From: Pseudevernia furfuracea
Taxonomy: Eukaryota > Ascomycota > Lecanoromycetes > Lecanorales > Parmeliaceae
DNA: 64,000 nt
Assembly (NCBI GenBank): GCA_022315425.1
Contig: JAIUPT010000033.1
Location: 620,001-684,000 of the forward strand
Direction of reading: 5' to 3'
Shown here: positions 31,672 through 42,975 of the stretch, one piece after another
Layout: every line of letters begins with the position of its first letter
How positions within the stretch are numbered: the stretch's first letter is position 1
Made by a program: the position numbers and the translations under genes
The notes under the pieces: model-generated
Databases searched by the model: none
What the model saw: only the letters and a program-made list of their open reading frames with translations
What the model was told of the DNA's origin: nothing

Positions 31672-32412
31672 TCAGGGCTGCCTCGAGTCTATCTCGGTTG
31701 AGGCCCCAGCCATTGGCTTTCTGAAAGACTTGCCATGCCTTCTCTTCACCGCCAAGGATGGGCTCCACACGCCTGCAAAAAGATCTTCGCACTCGTCCTC
31801 ATCCTGACTGTCAAAGTCGACTGCATCCTTGCAGCTTGTATCTTTCTCCACTTGTCCCAAGCTCGTAGGAGGCAGCTCCAGCTCGTCGCTCTCCCAATTC
31901 GAAGAGGAGCATATCATCTTCGTCTCCAGGATGTATTTTCCGACTTTATACCTCTGCGACTCCTCCTCTGCTCCATCGTACTTCCAACCTAGCATAGAAC
32001 TGCAAAAGGCACATCGCACATCGCTGACCGTGTGCACTCCTGTAACGAGCTGCCGTGACGACGGGGCGTCGGTCTTTGTGTTTGGCAAGCACGAATTATT
32101 GGCGGCTTTGGACACCTGGGAGGATTCGGACAGCACTGGGGACGGAGAAACTAGATAGGCTCTTCCGTGACGGCCGGTAAAGCCTTTGCTGATAATTTGG
32201 GAAGTCAGGCACACGTCAGTCGAGCATTTGGCGCAGCGAAGGTGAGAGGAATGGCCATTCAGATAATTTCCGACAAAACCACTAGCAGTACCTGTTGATT
32301 GGTTTGAGTCCCTAGAACTAGTCGAGGTTGTGCTCTCTTTGCGCTGGCGGAATGGGATAGAGGGAAAGAGATAGAGGGGGAAAAGTGACATTGGAGAGGG
32401 ACGACTAAACAT
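31672..32412 (-). CDS. Yippee-domain zinc-binding protein (Moh1-like)
   Basis: An intronless gene for 246 residues starting at ATG 32412; the frame continues upstream only to a TTG. The Yippee fold uses two CXXC pairs: LRCAKCSTDVCLTSQIISK supplies the first and DVRCAFCSSMLGWKY the second. Typical motifs GFTGRHGRAYLV and RQLVTGVHTVSDVRC lie between them, followed by YKVGKYILE. The domain is interrupted by a Ser-rich insert of about 30 residues before NTKTDAPSSRQL, and there is an acidic C-terminal extension (DFDSQDEDECEDLF) absent from minimal ~120-residue Yippee proteins. Yippee proteins are linked to GID/CTLH E3 ligase complexes and stress survival in yeast; the role here is not shown by sequence. 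Confidence 0.88.
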   Translation of the reverse strand: MFSRPSPMSLFPLYLFPSIPFRQRKESTTSTSSRDSNQSTGTASGFVGNYLNGHSSHLRCAKCSTDVCLTSQIISKGFTGRHGRAYLVSPSPVLSESSQVSKAANNSCLPNTKTDAPSSRQLVTGVHTVSDVRCAFCSSMLGWKYDGAEEESQRYKVGKYILETKMICSSSNWESDELELPPTSLGQVEKDTSCKDAVDFDSQDEDECEDLFAGVWSPSLAVKRRHGKSFRKPMAGASTEIDSRQP

Positions 32413-33164
32413 TTTGAGCTCTGAGGCTTCCAAAACAGCTCGTGAGGTATGAGCTTGCGTCTTGAATGTGGCGAGTAGAGATTATTGTAATGTCAGGCGC
32501 AGAATGGATACTAGCGGTCAGAACACTTCATGTGTCATCCGCATGGTCAACTTGTCAGCCATGATAGTAGGGACACCGACCGATCAAGAGAAAGAAGGGG
32601 CAATGCGAGGAGTGGAGATGGAGGTGGGGTTACAAATCATAAGATTACCATGGGGGCATTGATTGTTGTCACATGGGAATTCGGACGCAGCTGTTAATTC
32701 CGACACCCGGTTTCGCTACTCGTACATGAACAATCTGGCGGTGTCACTACATAAGAGGTGTTCGAACAACCGGTGGTGCCTTTTCAATACTCAGATAAAG
32801 GTCTTCCTCAGAGGTAAAGCCTAATAATTCATGAGACCAGTGATACACAGACGAGTACTTGCACATGCATTGAAAGGGTACACTCATATTATGTTCGTAT
32901 AATGTACATAGACTGGTGCAGAGCATGCAGGAGATTTGTCTAGTCATTGCGTTGATGTTCTTCCCTCGCCGCCTTGAGAGAGGACATGATGCCAAACGCC
33001 CAAAACAGTTGCCAGAAAGGGGTATCGATCCAGAGACGCCATGCTCACTCGTTTGACCATGCCACTGACCCTTATCCGTGAATCCCATATTCAATGCATA
33101 ATGATGTTGATACCCGCCCGACCTTCCAGGCTCCGCAAGATACCTTCATTGATCCCTGCTCGAT
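32413..33164. other. Intergenic, no supported gene
   Basis: About 750 bp: Yippee gene promoter and MPE1 3' flank. Two short frames lack any recognisable feature. Confidence 0.6.
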
Positions 33165-35154
33165 CTAGATCTCGCGGTAGTCTGTCGGCCTTTGCACGTT
33201 CCGCCTGGCTTGATGGCGATGTGGATTGACCGGTTTGCGAAAGTACGCGCTGTCTTCCTCATTTGTTGTCGGAGCGCTAAAAGTCGTCCGCTGTTGGTTA
33301 GCAAATGACCCCATTGCCTGGCCAGTCATGCCCTGGCCATTCGTTCCAATGCCGGTCATGCTCATGAAGCTATTGCCCGTCGGATTAAATTGATTGTAGC
33401 CACCATTCGGCATCATACCGTTCTGGAAGGCCCCCACCGTCACATTCATAGGTTGCTGTGGAAAGCCGCCTCCCCACATGTTGTTCCAGTCACCCATGAA
33501 TGATCCATTCGCCATCAACAGAGGGTTCTGCATCGCAGCATTCATATTCATTGCAGGCGCCATGCTCATTGGCATGCCCATGAAGCCATTCATGTTGGGG
33601 AAGGCTATGGAATTCATCGCTTGAGGCATTGTGAACTTCCCATTCGAGAGCGAAGATTGTTGGTTAGCAGGCGTGTTGGATGCTACGGCTGGCTTCTGCT
33701 GATGGAATTCTGACGTGGTACCGTTGACAGAGTTTTGCTTTGGAACTCCACCAGCGAGACTAGGCGCCTTACGCTCGTTAGCAATCTCTGACTCGGCGGG
33801 CCGTTTCCGTGAAGTACCAGTAGCGGTCTGAGGCTTCTGAGGCGGCGTTGTCTTGACGGAGTCGCTATTTGGTGAAGAATCAACAGCTTTCTGTGGCCCA
33901 CCCTTGACCGGACTCTTCGAGCTCTCTTTGTGCACCTGATCAACAGCTTTTTCTTCCTCGTAGCTTTGGATCGTGGTCATCATTTGCTCATCAGGCACTA
34001 GATCGTCGACTGGGACGTTCTCAGTAGAACACTCGGGGCAGCGCAAGTCGTTCTCGAGTAATGTATTAGTAATGCAATCACGACAAAATGTCGATTGACA
34101 GCATGGTGTCTTTGTAGGATCCACAAACAGACGCCTGTCGATCGAGCACTCTAATCCTCTGTCTTGAAGCTCTTTACTACCACGCGCAGCAGCTTCTTGG
34201 GCCACGGCAGCAACCTTGGCCTTTGCCTGAAATTGTGCCCATGCCGCTTTGTCAGGCTCTGCTATGACCCATTCTCCTTCAGCATTAACCATGATTCCGG
34301 CCGGTTGTTTTGTGTCGTCCATGGTACCGTCGTTCACGAGCGAGGTGGGCTTCTGAACAGTTTTTAGGAATGAGCGAGGGATGCCTGTTGTGCGCTTTAC
34401 ACGAGGTCGACCATCGTATGCCGGGTCATCGTTTGTAGGACAGACCATAATCCAATGGCCCTTTTCGCCACATCGGTAGCAAATATATCCAGGAGGGGGA
34501 GGATGGTCTGGCAGGTTCGCTGATTTGCCTTTATTGGGGCCAGCACGGTGTACTGGTGTAGCACTATCATAATTCACGTTAGCAATCGAATTCCATCGTT
34601 CCATGGAGACTCGAAACTCACTTGGCCATCTCTTGTTGTTGCTGCGCCCACTGATCTGCGCCCATTTTGAACATTGCCGCAATTCTTTCCTCTTCATTCA
34701 GGGCTCCATTCATCGCTGTTGCCCCATTAGGTGCGCTGGAAGAGGAGGTTTTGGTTGCTGGTGCTTCCATTCGATGCAAATTCTTCGCAGTTTGAGGCAT
34801 CTTGCCAGATACGTATCGGGCAGCCCCTCCTCGTCCTGCTTTTACAGCTGGAAGTCTCTTCGCAATGACGGTGGTAGATCGGGGTATGATTGAGGTATCG
34901 TCATCGTATTCTGCGTCCATTTTAGAATCTCAGACGTGATAAATCTTACGGGGAGCGTAGTCTGCGCCATTTGGAGACTTACCTTCGTTGGTGTCTTCAG
35001 AACTTATGATCAATTCAAAGTCTGTACCATCACCAAGTCGATTCACTTTTATGATCTCTCGTTTTAATTCGAAGACCGAGATGCCGGTCCCATCAAAAGC
35101 TACCCTAGATGGCTCCTTTTGAGATTTGAAGCGGAAGAACACGGAAGAAGACAT
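33165..35154 (-). CDS. MPE1: Cleavage and polyadenylation factor subunit Mpe1
   Basis: Mpe1 (RBBP6 family) is a subunit of the CPF nuclease module needed for pre-mRNA 3'-end cleavage and polyadenylation. Exons 35154-34983, 34910-34622 and 34563-33165 (introns 72 and 58 nt) give 619 residues. The order is: ubiquitin-like DWNN domain from the first residues (SSVFFRFKSQKEPSRVAFDG), the EYDDDTSIIPRSTTVIAKRL segment, zinc knuckle CYRCGEKGHWIMVC, then an LECSIDRRLFVDPTKTPCC..FCRDCI..CPEC RING/U-box, and a long Met/Asn/Gly/Pro-rich tail (MGMPMSMAPAMNMNAAM). All metal-binding residues of the knuckle and ring appear present. The family-standard start MSSSVFF is the first ATG. Confidence 0.93.
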
Positions 35155-36166
35155 GATGCTTGAGGATCTATTTCACAGATGGTTCAGAGAGGGGTCTGTT
35201 GGGCGAAAAAGGCGTCCGAGGAAAGCGAAACGGTATGTCGTCTGCAGGAGTCTGAGTCGAGGAGGCTCAACGGCAGTTGGTGAGGTCGTAGACCCACCCA
35301 GGAATGATCTTAGAACGTCGAAGGGCAAGAATCAAGATTAGTATTCTGAACAAGATATCAATTGTGTCTTGCAATATCCTAAAACAGTCTGTTCTCGCTA
35401 GCACAAATCGTGTTCTGGGGTTTTTGAGCGCTCGATGAGCACAAGCACAGAGTTCGCAGTATGCCTGATTACAGAAAGCTCGGACTTGTATACACAGCAG
35501 GAACTCCAAAAGATAAAGAGGTTGAGTGTGAAACAGTGGAAAGCAGCCCCCACAGCATCAAAAACCCAATGCCAGCAATGTTCCCCTCCCCAAGATCCTC
35601 AGCCAAGACCAGTATGTCAATAGGCCTTCACCTTTTTTCGTTTGGATTGATGTGAGTATGATCGTGTGGGCTAGATGGCTTAGTCACAAATCAATGTCGA
35701 GCGGGCGAGCGGGACAACGCCAACGTGAAGTCGACTTAGACCGGACAGTGGAGAAGGAAGTGAAGATCAAGATGTGTTTTGGAAAGATATCAGAGCAGCG
35801 TGATGTACGATGCGGTTGGATGCTGTCGGTCAAGATGGGTTGTGGTTTGATGTATGAAAGGAGGAAATGAGTGAGTGGGGGAAACACAAGGCGGCAAGAG
35901 CTTAGCGCTAGTGGCAACTTCGCATGAATCAGCACAGCCCTAGAGTACAATAATGAAAGCAATAAGGTAAGCATCTACCTATTTTATTAGTGTTTGTTCT
36001 TGTCAACAAGGTTACACATTATTGACCTGTCTTTGTTCAAAAATAAAGGTCTTGGAAGGCAGGGTTACATCGACTGTGTGATACTTGTCCTTTCTTGAGT
36101 GTATCTAATCTTTTAAAGAACCCGATACAGATGTTCCCATTATTGGATGGAAGATGAATGACCGTT
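35155..36166. other. Intergenic, MPE1 promoter and HIS7 3' flank
   Basis: About 1 kb with no supported gene. Short frames on both strands are unsupported. Confidence 0.6.
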
Positions 36167-37955
36167 TCAAATTCGGTCTTCAAACTGCCTCACCAAGAAG
36201 CCTTTCTCCCCCAGGTAATCTTTGACCTCCTTCACTGTGTACTCGGCACGGTGGAACTGTTGACGGTTTTAGCAAGTAGTGATGATGGATTGGTGCAGAG
36301 ACATACCATGCCGGCTCCCAAAGCAGCATCTGTCGATGTCCGCCCAAAAACTTGTTCAAAATGCTCGGGTTTACCGGCACCACTTGATGATATGACCGGT
36401 ATCTTGATCGAGCTTTTTACCTCGTTGATCAGCTCCAGATCGAATCCGCTACTGCTACCGTCCTTGTCTATGCAGTTGAGTAAAATCTCGCCGGCGCCCA
36501 TAGCCTCGACTGCCGTGACCAATTGATGGACGTCAATATCTCGCCCTTCGCGCCCGCCTTTGATCGTGCATTGGTACCAGCAATATGTTTCACCAGAAGG
36601 ACCAGGATATTGCGTTTTAATCGTGTGGTGATCCGTCTCGTCGGGTGACTTCATGTAAACCCGCTTGGGGTCGATACTGACCACAACCGCTTGGTTTCCG
36701 TACGCAGCAGAGATCGTCTCAATTGCCGTCGTCCCTGACAAGCGTGTTCCGTTCTCAAAGTACTCCTCAGCAGCCAAAACAGCATCGGATCCAATGCTGA
36801 CCTTGTCAGCACCAGACTTGAAATACAGCGTGGCGACTTCGAGAGCCGATACTTTCGTGCCGTCGAGGTCAATTGTGTCCCTGATTCCACCGCCTATCGT
36901 CATTGGTACGAAGACGTTTTCTGACGTTCGCCTCAATATTTCAAGCATAGGCAAGTCTGCTAGGGGACAGTTGCGGAAAGACGTGATGTTGAGAAAGGTT
37001 ATCTCGTCGGAGCCTTGCTCATAGTATTTCCGTGCCATGTCAACCGGTTTACCCAGATTTCGGACTTGCCCTCCGCTCGCAGCACTGCCTTTTTCCCGGA
37101 CGTCATACTGATCTCCCTTCGTGACCACTAGATCACCTTGGTCATTCGTACGTACATCAAGGCACGCAATGACTCTGCGGGTGAGACCTTGGCTGGTGTC
37201 GAACTGTGAAACTACTCCTAAAGTCTCCCACCTTTTCCCTTCGAGGAAGGCTTTGAGGACCCTCAAGCCAGCAATTCCGCTTTTCTCTGGATGAAATTGG
37301 GTTGCAAAAACATTGTCTCGGCCGATGGCGCCAACAAATTGCTCCTCGCCGTACTTTGCAGTTGCAACGGTCCAGCCCTCGTGCTCAAGTAATCCTTGCT
37401 GGTACGGAACTGCGTAAGAGTGGACGTAGTAGTATTTGCTGCCATTTCGTAGCCCGTAAAAGCTTTCATACTGCGAGGCACCATTCTTAGACACCCTTGC
37501 CGAGTTCCAACCAATGTGCGGTACGCTTTTGTTCACATCATCAAACCTGGTCAAGTTTCCGGGGACAATAGCAAGACCTGGAACTTTCGGGTTCTCTGCA
37601 GATCCATCGAACAATGCTTGAAGACCAACACATATTCCCATAAAAGGTTTTCCCGACTCAACGTGCTTACGAATAGGTTCGAGATAGCCACTGCGGGAAA
37701 ACTGGGTGAGGCAATGTCCAAAATGACCCACGCCCGGTAATATCAGTGACTATTTTCATATTATCAGCACCTTCACTGCCGATATCCACCTCAGCATTCT
37801 ATCTGTTCTATGCTTGAATGCTGTTCACGAACCTCGGCATTTTCGATATCTTTAGGTTCCTTGATCCACGCTATCTGGTAACCCAGTTTTTCGATCGCAT
37901 TTACTAGAGAACGCACATTGCCAGCCACGTAATCTAGGAGATGTACGGTGGGCAT
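36167..37955 (-). CDS. HIS7: Imidazole glycerol phosphate synthase (glutamine amidotransferase-cyclase)
   Basis: A bifunctional enzyme of histidine biosynthesis: the N-terminal half releases ammonia from glutamine, and the C-terminal barrel makes IGP and AICAR from PRFAR. Exons 37955-37833, 37749-36307 and 36256-36167 (introns 83 and 50 nt) give 551 residues, close to yeast His7. MPTVHLLDYVAGNVRSLVNA starts the protein; the amidotransferase triad is in GICVGLQ (C81) and FHPEKSG (H, E). The cyclase part has ACLDVR (catalytic aspartate), TIGGGIRDT, VVVSIDPKRV, NCIDKDGSSSG and a final SSSGAGKPEHF. The last exon (FHRAEYTVKEVKDYLGEKGF) is needed to complete the barrel. No clear TGACTCA box was found upstream. 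Confidence 0.95.
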
Positions 37956-38814
37956 TATTTATCATGTTCACTTAGTGAACTACTCAAGTAATCTCCACGC
38001 GATTAAGGGCAGGTCTTGTCAGTCATTCAACATTTTCCCGGAAACACAAGGGTGGGCACTTTATGGTAAGCTTGGCGGCGGTCCTCCGAAGCGCGGCAAA
38101 CTCGTCTACGTAATAGTGATCAAACGTACTCCGTAAAGTAGAGTACGAGTACTTGAGTTTAAGCCTTTCATAGATTCATTCTCTGAGGAACACTCGGATG
38201 CCCAAGCGTCACAAAAAGGAATCCATCGACAACTATCTATGGAGGGCTTTCCTGAAAACGCAGAAACTCCAGCTTACGACGAACAGTGGCCTGATACCTT
38301 ACTTCCCATTTCCATCACAGCACCTTGAATTCCATTGTCGCCTCATAAATTGCTCCTGGAGTTGGTGACCCTGAAAAGTTACTCTGGTCAATTGTGCTAC
38401 AACCTCACGATGTGAACAGGCTGACTTCTCAAGAAGCCAGTCTGGGCGGACACAAGCACTGGCATCTATCAGTCGAGCCAGTGTAGTCCTATTTCCAAGA
38501 GCGAAGGTAACCCGGAGACGCAACGTTGGAACCCCGATCTTGGCAGCCGCACTCATGAGGGTTTATTCGGCGAAAGCGCATATCAGAGTCAAGTCTGCAT
38601 CGCTTTTGGTCTCGCTCTCTGAGGGAAGCAGACCAATTGCGATAAGTCGAATCATTTGCCATTTGAGGGATGCTAAGAAAATTGGGGTGAAATTCCTCGT
38701 TGGTCGAGTGTTTATAGCAGGCAAACCTTCAAAGTCGCGGAAGCGGAGACCAGACTAGGCATTCTGCGCAGTAAACGCCCACCCAACACCTTTGCCCCTT
38801 CCATATCGACGGAT
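37956..38814. other. Intergenic, no supported gene
   Basis: HIS7 promoter and DCD1 3' flank. Two overlapping opposite frames near 38300-38760 have no motif or proper ATG and are not called. Confidence 0.55.
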
Positions 38815-40134
38815 CTATGCTAGATGGACTAATCCTTTGCGAGGCTACAGTTTAGTCAGCAGGTCAAAAGATCTGATTTGGAAAGCTTATTTACTGGAGA
38901 AAATTGTCTGAGCTTGACACCGCTCTCGACGAAGACAGCCGCTGTCTGCTCATTCTGGTTAGGACTGCTGTTGCCTGATGTGCGAAAGAGTGTACTAACT
39001 TCGGTATCCATGCCATATCCTTGTGAGTAAACAACTTCAGATATCCCAACTTGAGCGATTTTGATGCTGCAAGTCAGACAAGGACAGCTGTACGCAAAGC
39101 GTTAGCGTACGCATATCAACAGGCTTGCCGAGGGACCTACGTGTCGCAGTAGAGAATAGAGCCTTCTCTGATCCGTTCTCGACCTGCTTCAAGCAGCGCA
39201 TTCTCTTCAGCATGAATGCACAGGCACGTAGAGAGATTGACACCGGCTTTGTGTCCAGCGTTGCATCGTGCACCTGAATAGGTCAGCGATTTACCTTCTA
39301 CGCTGTCTTGGGAACACTAACAGCCGCCTTCGTTACAATTCTTCAGATTTCTAGGCGTACCATTGTAGCCTGTACTAATCACTCTTTTCTCGCGGACAAG
39401 GACACATCCTACTCGCCGTTTCATGCAATTACTCCTTTGCGCAGCAAGGGATGCTAGTTGCATGAAATACTGGTCCCAATTTGGTCGCAGGCGTTGCTCA
39501 TTCGCCAGGTCTAGATCCCGCAGGATCTCATGTAACATATCAATGGACTGCGTCTGATTTACCAGGCGAACTTCTGCGCGATCGATGAGGCAAGCCAGAC
39601 CGGTCTTTGGGTTGTACAAATGATCATCGTTGCGAAATACGAATTCCTCCAGGGTTGGCGAGGTCATGTTTTGTTGTTCAAACCTACCTAAATTATCAAT
39701 CTCCGGGGTCTGGGGCCTATTGATCTTTGGCAAACTCACCGATTCTTGAGGCGTTTCCACCGCAGGCTCACGGGGGCATCCACACTAACAAGAATGAAAG
39801 ATGGTCGCCTTAGGAGGTTCTCTAGAATGTTTTCATTCCACACATCGGTCGTTACCCAACGTTGCTGCCAATATTTTGTAACGAAATCCAGTAAAGAAGC
39901 CACACAAGCAAACGATCTCTCTTTGGCATCTTGTTGTTTGACTTCTGGTAGTGTATGTGGATGCTGAGCTAGATGCAGCCTCATGAACCCATGATTTTCT
40001 GTTAAATAATCGGCAACTGAGTTCTTCCCAGCGCAGATCCCTATTGAATTATAAGTATATGAGCTTCTCGAGCCTTTCAGGTAAGGAACTAAAGGTACGG
40101 GGACAACTTTACCACCACATAACCCAATGAGCAT
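38815..40134 (-). CDS. DCD1: Deoxycytidylate deaminase
   Basis: Converts dCMP to dUMP for thymidylate synthesis. Seven exons: 40134-40113, 40040-39740, 39683-39322, 39273-39141, 39087-39000, 38945-38895 and 38844-38815. All six introns are 48-72 nt, phases close, and the product is 328 residues. The first exon is only 22 nt; joined, it reads MLIGLCGGICAGKNSVADYL, a P-loop-like segment typical of the N-terminal extension of fungal dCMP deaminases. The deaminase domain has YFMQLASLAAQRSNCMKRRVG, GYNGTPRNLKNCNEGGC, zinc ligand and proton shuttle HAEEN (H249, E251) and TCPCLTC (C276, C279). The first intron is stop-free and a multiple of three, so the frame also reads through it. Divergent from ATG7, 260 bp away. 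Confidence 0.93.
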
Positions 40135-40394
40135 TATTATTGTGAGCGGCTTTAAAAAATATTCATCAAGTAAAGTATTGTTATTGCACGCGGGCACGCG
40201 CGTGTGATCGGCGTTTCTTTGGCATGGGACCGGGACGGGATCTTGGCGAAAAGTCTTGGCGTCCAGGACCTGCCGCCGACCTCCACACTCCATAGTCCCT
40301 CGGTCCGTATGATACACGAAGTACTGTAAGTACTTGTACATGTCGTCCGTTTCTTTACGCCAACAACATCAGTGGAACTGTTACGCAACACGCA
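40135..40394. promoter_or_regulatory. Bidirectional promoter DCD1 / ATG7 with clustered ACGCG cores
   Basis: 260 bp between the two divergent ATGs. ACGCG occurs at 40188-40192 and 40196-40200, and CGCGT at 40199-40203, so three MBF-type cores lie within 16 bp, 54-69 bp upstream of the DCD1 start. G1/S control of DCD1 is inferred; ATG7 would not be expected to share it. Confidence 0.45.
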
Positions 40395-42808
40395 ATGTTG
40401 AAATTCGCGACATTCACCTCAGACATCGAGCTCCCCTTCTACACGTCTCTCGCCTCTCACAAGATCAATCATGATAAGCTCGACGATTCCGCTAGAAGAC
40501 TTCTTGGACTATATGAGATCAGATCAAGCGACTCGCCAGAAGCCTCATGTCGCCTACAGATCCATGGTAATGCGCTAACGAATGATGCTGTCCAGGCGGG
40601 CTTTTTCCGAGCTGAAGGCATGATCAAGAATGTCAATACAATAGAGGAATATAGAAATTTGGACAAGGGAGCGATATTGTCGCAGGCAGCGCGCACCATC
40701 TGGGATGCGATTAATGATGGCACAATATTTTCATGCCCTTCACTACTCGCCTTCTTCACTGCCATCTGCTTTGCAGACCTCAAGAAATACAAATTCACCT
40801 ACCTTTTTGCCTTCCCAGCTCTGCACTCCGACCCCTTATGGAAATTAGTACCCCACATGGAGCCGCGTCTGGGACTAGAAAATAATAGCCACGGAGAAGG
40901 CGATGCGGTGATTCACATGACAGGGGAAGAGACGGCAGCATTGGTGGACTCCGTTCAAACCTGGCGATACAGAGTTGATGCGCGGCAGCACGGCTTCTTT
41001 CTTGCCAAGAAACGACGAGCAAGCTCGTTCGCCGGATACACTGGTAAAGCCAAAACAACGGAAGGTGGTACCGGCATGGACGATGAGACTGGTCGTAGAC
41101 CGACAACACCCGGGACACCCGGGGACAAGCTGGGGTTCACTTGGACCGTTGGGTCGTTGATAGATTATGAGCGCGGGTTCTTCGAAGATATACTAGAAGA
41201 GGATCGATTCGTCGGTTTCGCGGATCCATCTACGTACCCAACGGATCCGAGCTGGATGTTACGAAATCTACTGGTGCTAGTACGGAGGCGATGGAAGCTT
41301 GATAGGGTCCAGATCTTATGTTATAGAGACATCCAAGCGCGCCGGGATGATGCAAAAAGTATCATACTTCCATTGGTGCTGGAAGCTAGCGATGCATCTA
41401 CCTCGTCCGCTCAGGCATCCTCGTTTTCAGATAATATGCCAAAGGTAACAGGCTGGGAACGCAACAGTGCAGGCAAAGTGATGAGTCGTATTGCAAATCT
41501 GGGGGAACACATGGACCCTCAACGGTATTCGAAGTCGGAGTTCTAACTAGATAGTAGGATCTGACTGCTATCTTTAGGTTGGCCGATCAAGCTGTTGATC
41601 TGAACTTAAAGCTTATCAAATGGCGCATTGCACCGGGCCTGGACCTTGAAAAGATCAAAAACACAAGATGTCTACTTCTGGGAGCAGGCACATTGGGCAG
41701 CTATGTCGCGCGTAATCTTATGGTGCGTATACGATAGTTGCTTTATATTGGCCTTGTTGTTACTGAGCATTTATTCCGATCATAGGGATGGGGCGTTCGA
41801 AAGATTACATTCGTTGATAATGGTTCCGTCTCATACTCCAACCCTGTTCGCCAACCGCTCTTTGGCTTCAAGGATTGTCTTGGTGGCGGAGCGAAAAAAG
41901 CAATACGAGCGTCAGAAGCGCTGAAGGAGATATATCCCGGAGTCGATTCGAGCGGCTACGTGATGTCAGTCCCTATGGCGGGGCACCCAGTCATGGATGA
42001 AGCGGTTGTCAAGTCAGAATTCGAAATCTTGCAGCGGCTCATCGAAGAACATGACGCCATCTTCTTGCTTATGGACACCCGTGAAAGTCGATGGCTGCCT
42101 ACGGTAATGGGTAAAGCAGCAGGTAAAATAGTCATGAACGCAGCGTTGGGATTCGACTCCTTCGTTGTCATGCGGCATGGTACGAGCAGCAAATGTAGCC
42201 CGGGGTCAGAGCTGGGTTGTTATTTCTGTAATGATGTTGTAGCCCCGGCAGATGTAGGTTAGCCATCAAGCTGATAATTTCCAAGAGACTGATCATCTTC
42301 TCTCACAGTCCATCACAGATCGAACTCTTGACCAGCAGTGCACAGTCACACGTCCGGGAATTGCAGCGATAGCTTCGGCAATGCTCGTCGAGATCTTTGT
42401 GTCCCTAATACAGCATCCTTTGGGTGCCTCCGCCTCAGCGCCAACGAGTACGACGGAGGACCGCGGAGATCATCCTCTAGGTCTCGTACCTCATCAGATT
42501 CGTGGCTATCTATCAAATTTCCAAAACATCATGATAAAGGGCAACAGCTACGATTGCTGTAGCGCTTGCTCGGACAAGATCACTGGTGCTTTCAAATCTG
42601 ATGGTTGGCAATTTGTGAGGAAAGCACTCAATGAAAAAGGCTTTGTTGAGGACCTCAGCGGACTAGCAGAGGTGAGAATATTTTCAGTGCCCCGAATCAC
42701 AAGACTGATGCACCGCAGGTCCAGCGATCAGCAGAGAAGGCGCTGGCCGACATGGAATGGAGCGACGGAGAAGAGGACGGGGGAGAAGGTGAAGGCGAGA
42801 TAATCTGA
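40395..42808 (+). CDS. ATG7: Autophagy E1-like activating enzyme Atg7
   Basis: Atg7 activates the ubiquitin-like proteins Atg8 and Atg12 and passes them to Atg3 and Atg10. Exons 40395-41524, 41578-41722, 41786-42253, 42309-42671 and 42719-42808 (introns 53, 63, 55 and 47 nt) give 731 residues. The N-terminal domain starts MLKFATFTSDIELPFYTSLA and contains NDAVQAGFFRAEGMIKN. The adenylation domain has the ATP loop GAGTLGSYVARNL (G412), KITFVDNGSVSYSNPVRQ, LLMDTRESRWLP and CCSAC-type zinc cysteines. The catalytic cysteine is C592 in DQQCTVTRPGIA. The acidic tail ends DGEEDGGEGEGEII. The small loop around residues 200-250 (SFAGYTGKAKTTEGGTG) is a likely disordered insert. Convergent with MRM2. 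Confidence 0.95.
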
Positions 42809-42975
42809 AGATCACTTGCACAGTCTGCATTTTCCGGTCTCAAAATGTTGTGATTGATTGACCTGCATTGGCATTGGAGCTGGCATTTAGGGAGCTTGTA
42901 CGAAAGTGGTTAGCGCAGAGACGGGAATCGGTGTTGCGGTTGTATATACCACTCATATTCAAAGCCATCGTTCCT

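Noticed and set aside
32745..32780. GGTGTTCGAACAACC, T-arm-like sequence
   Set aside because: The five-base stem does not pair properly and no D-arm or anticodon arm lies at the right distance.
38299..38758. Two opposing frames of 72-85 codons between HIS7 and DCD1
   Set aside because: The plus-strand frame starts at a non-ATG codon, and neither shows a motif or splice signals.
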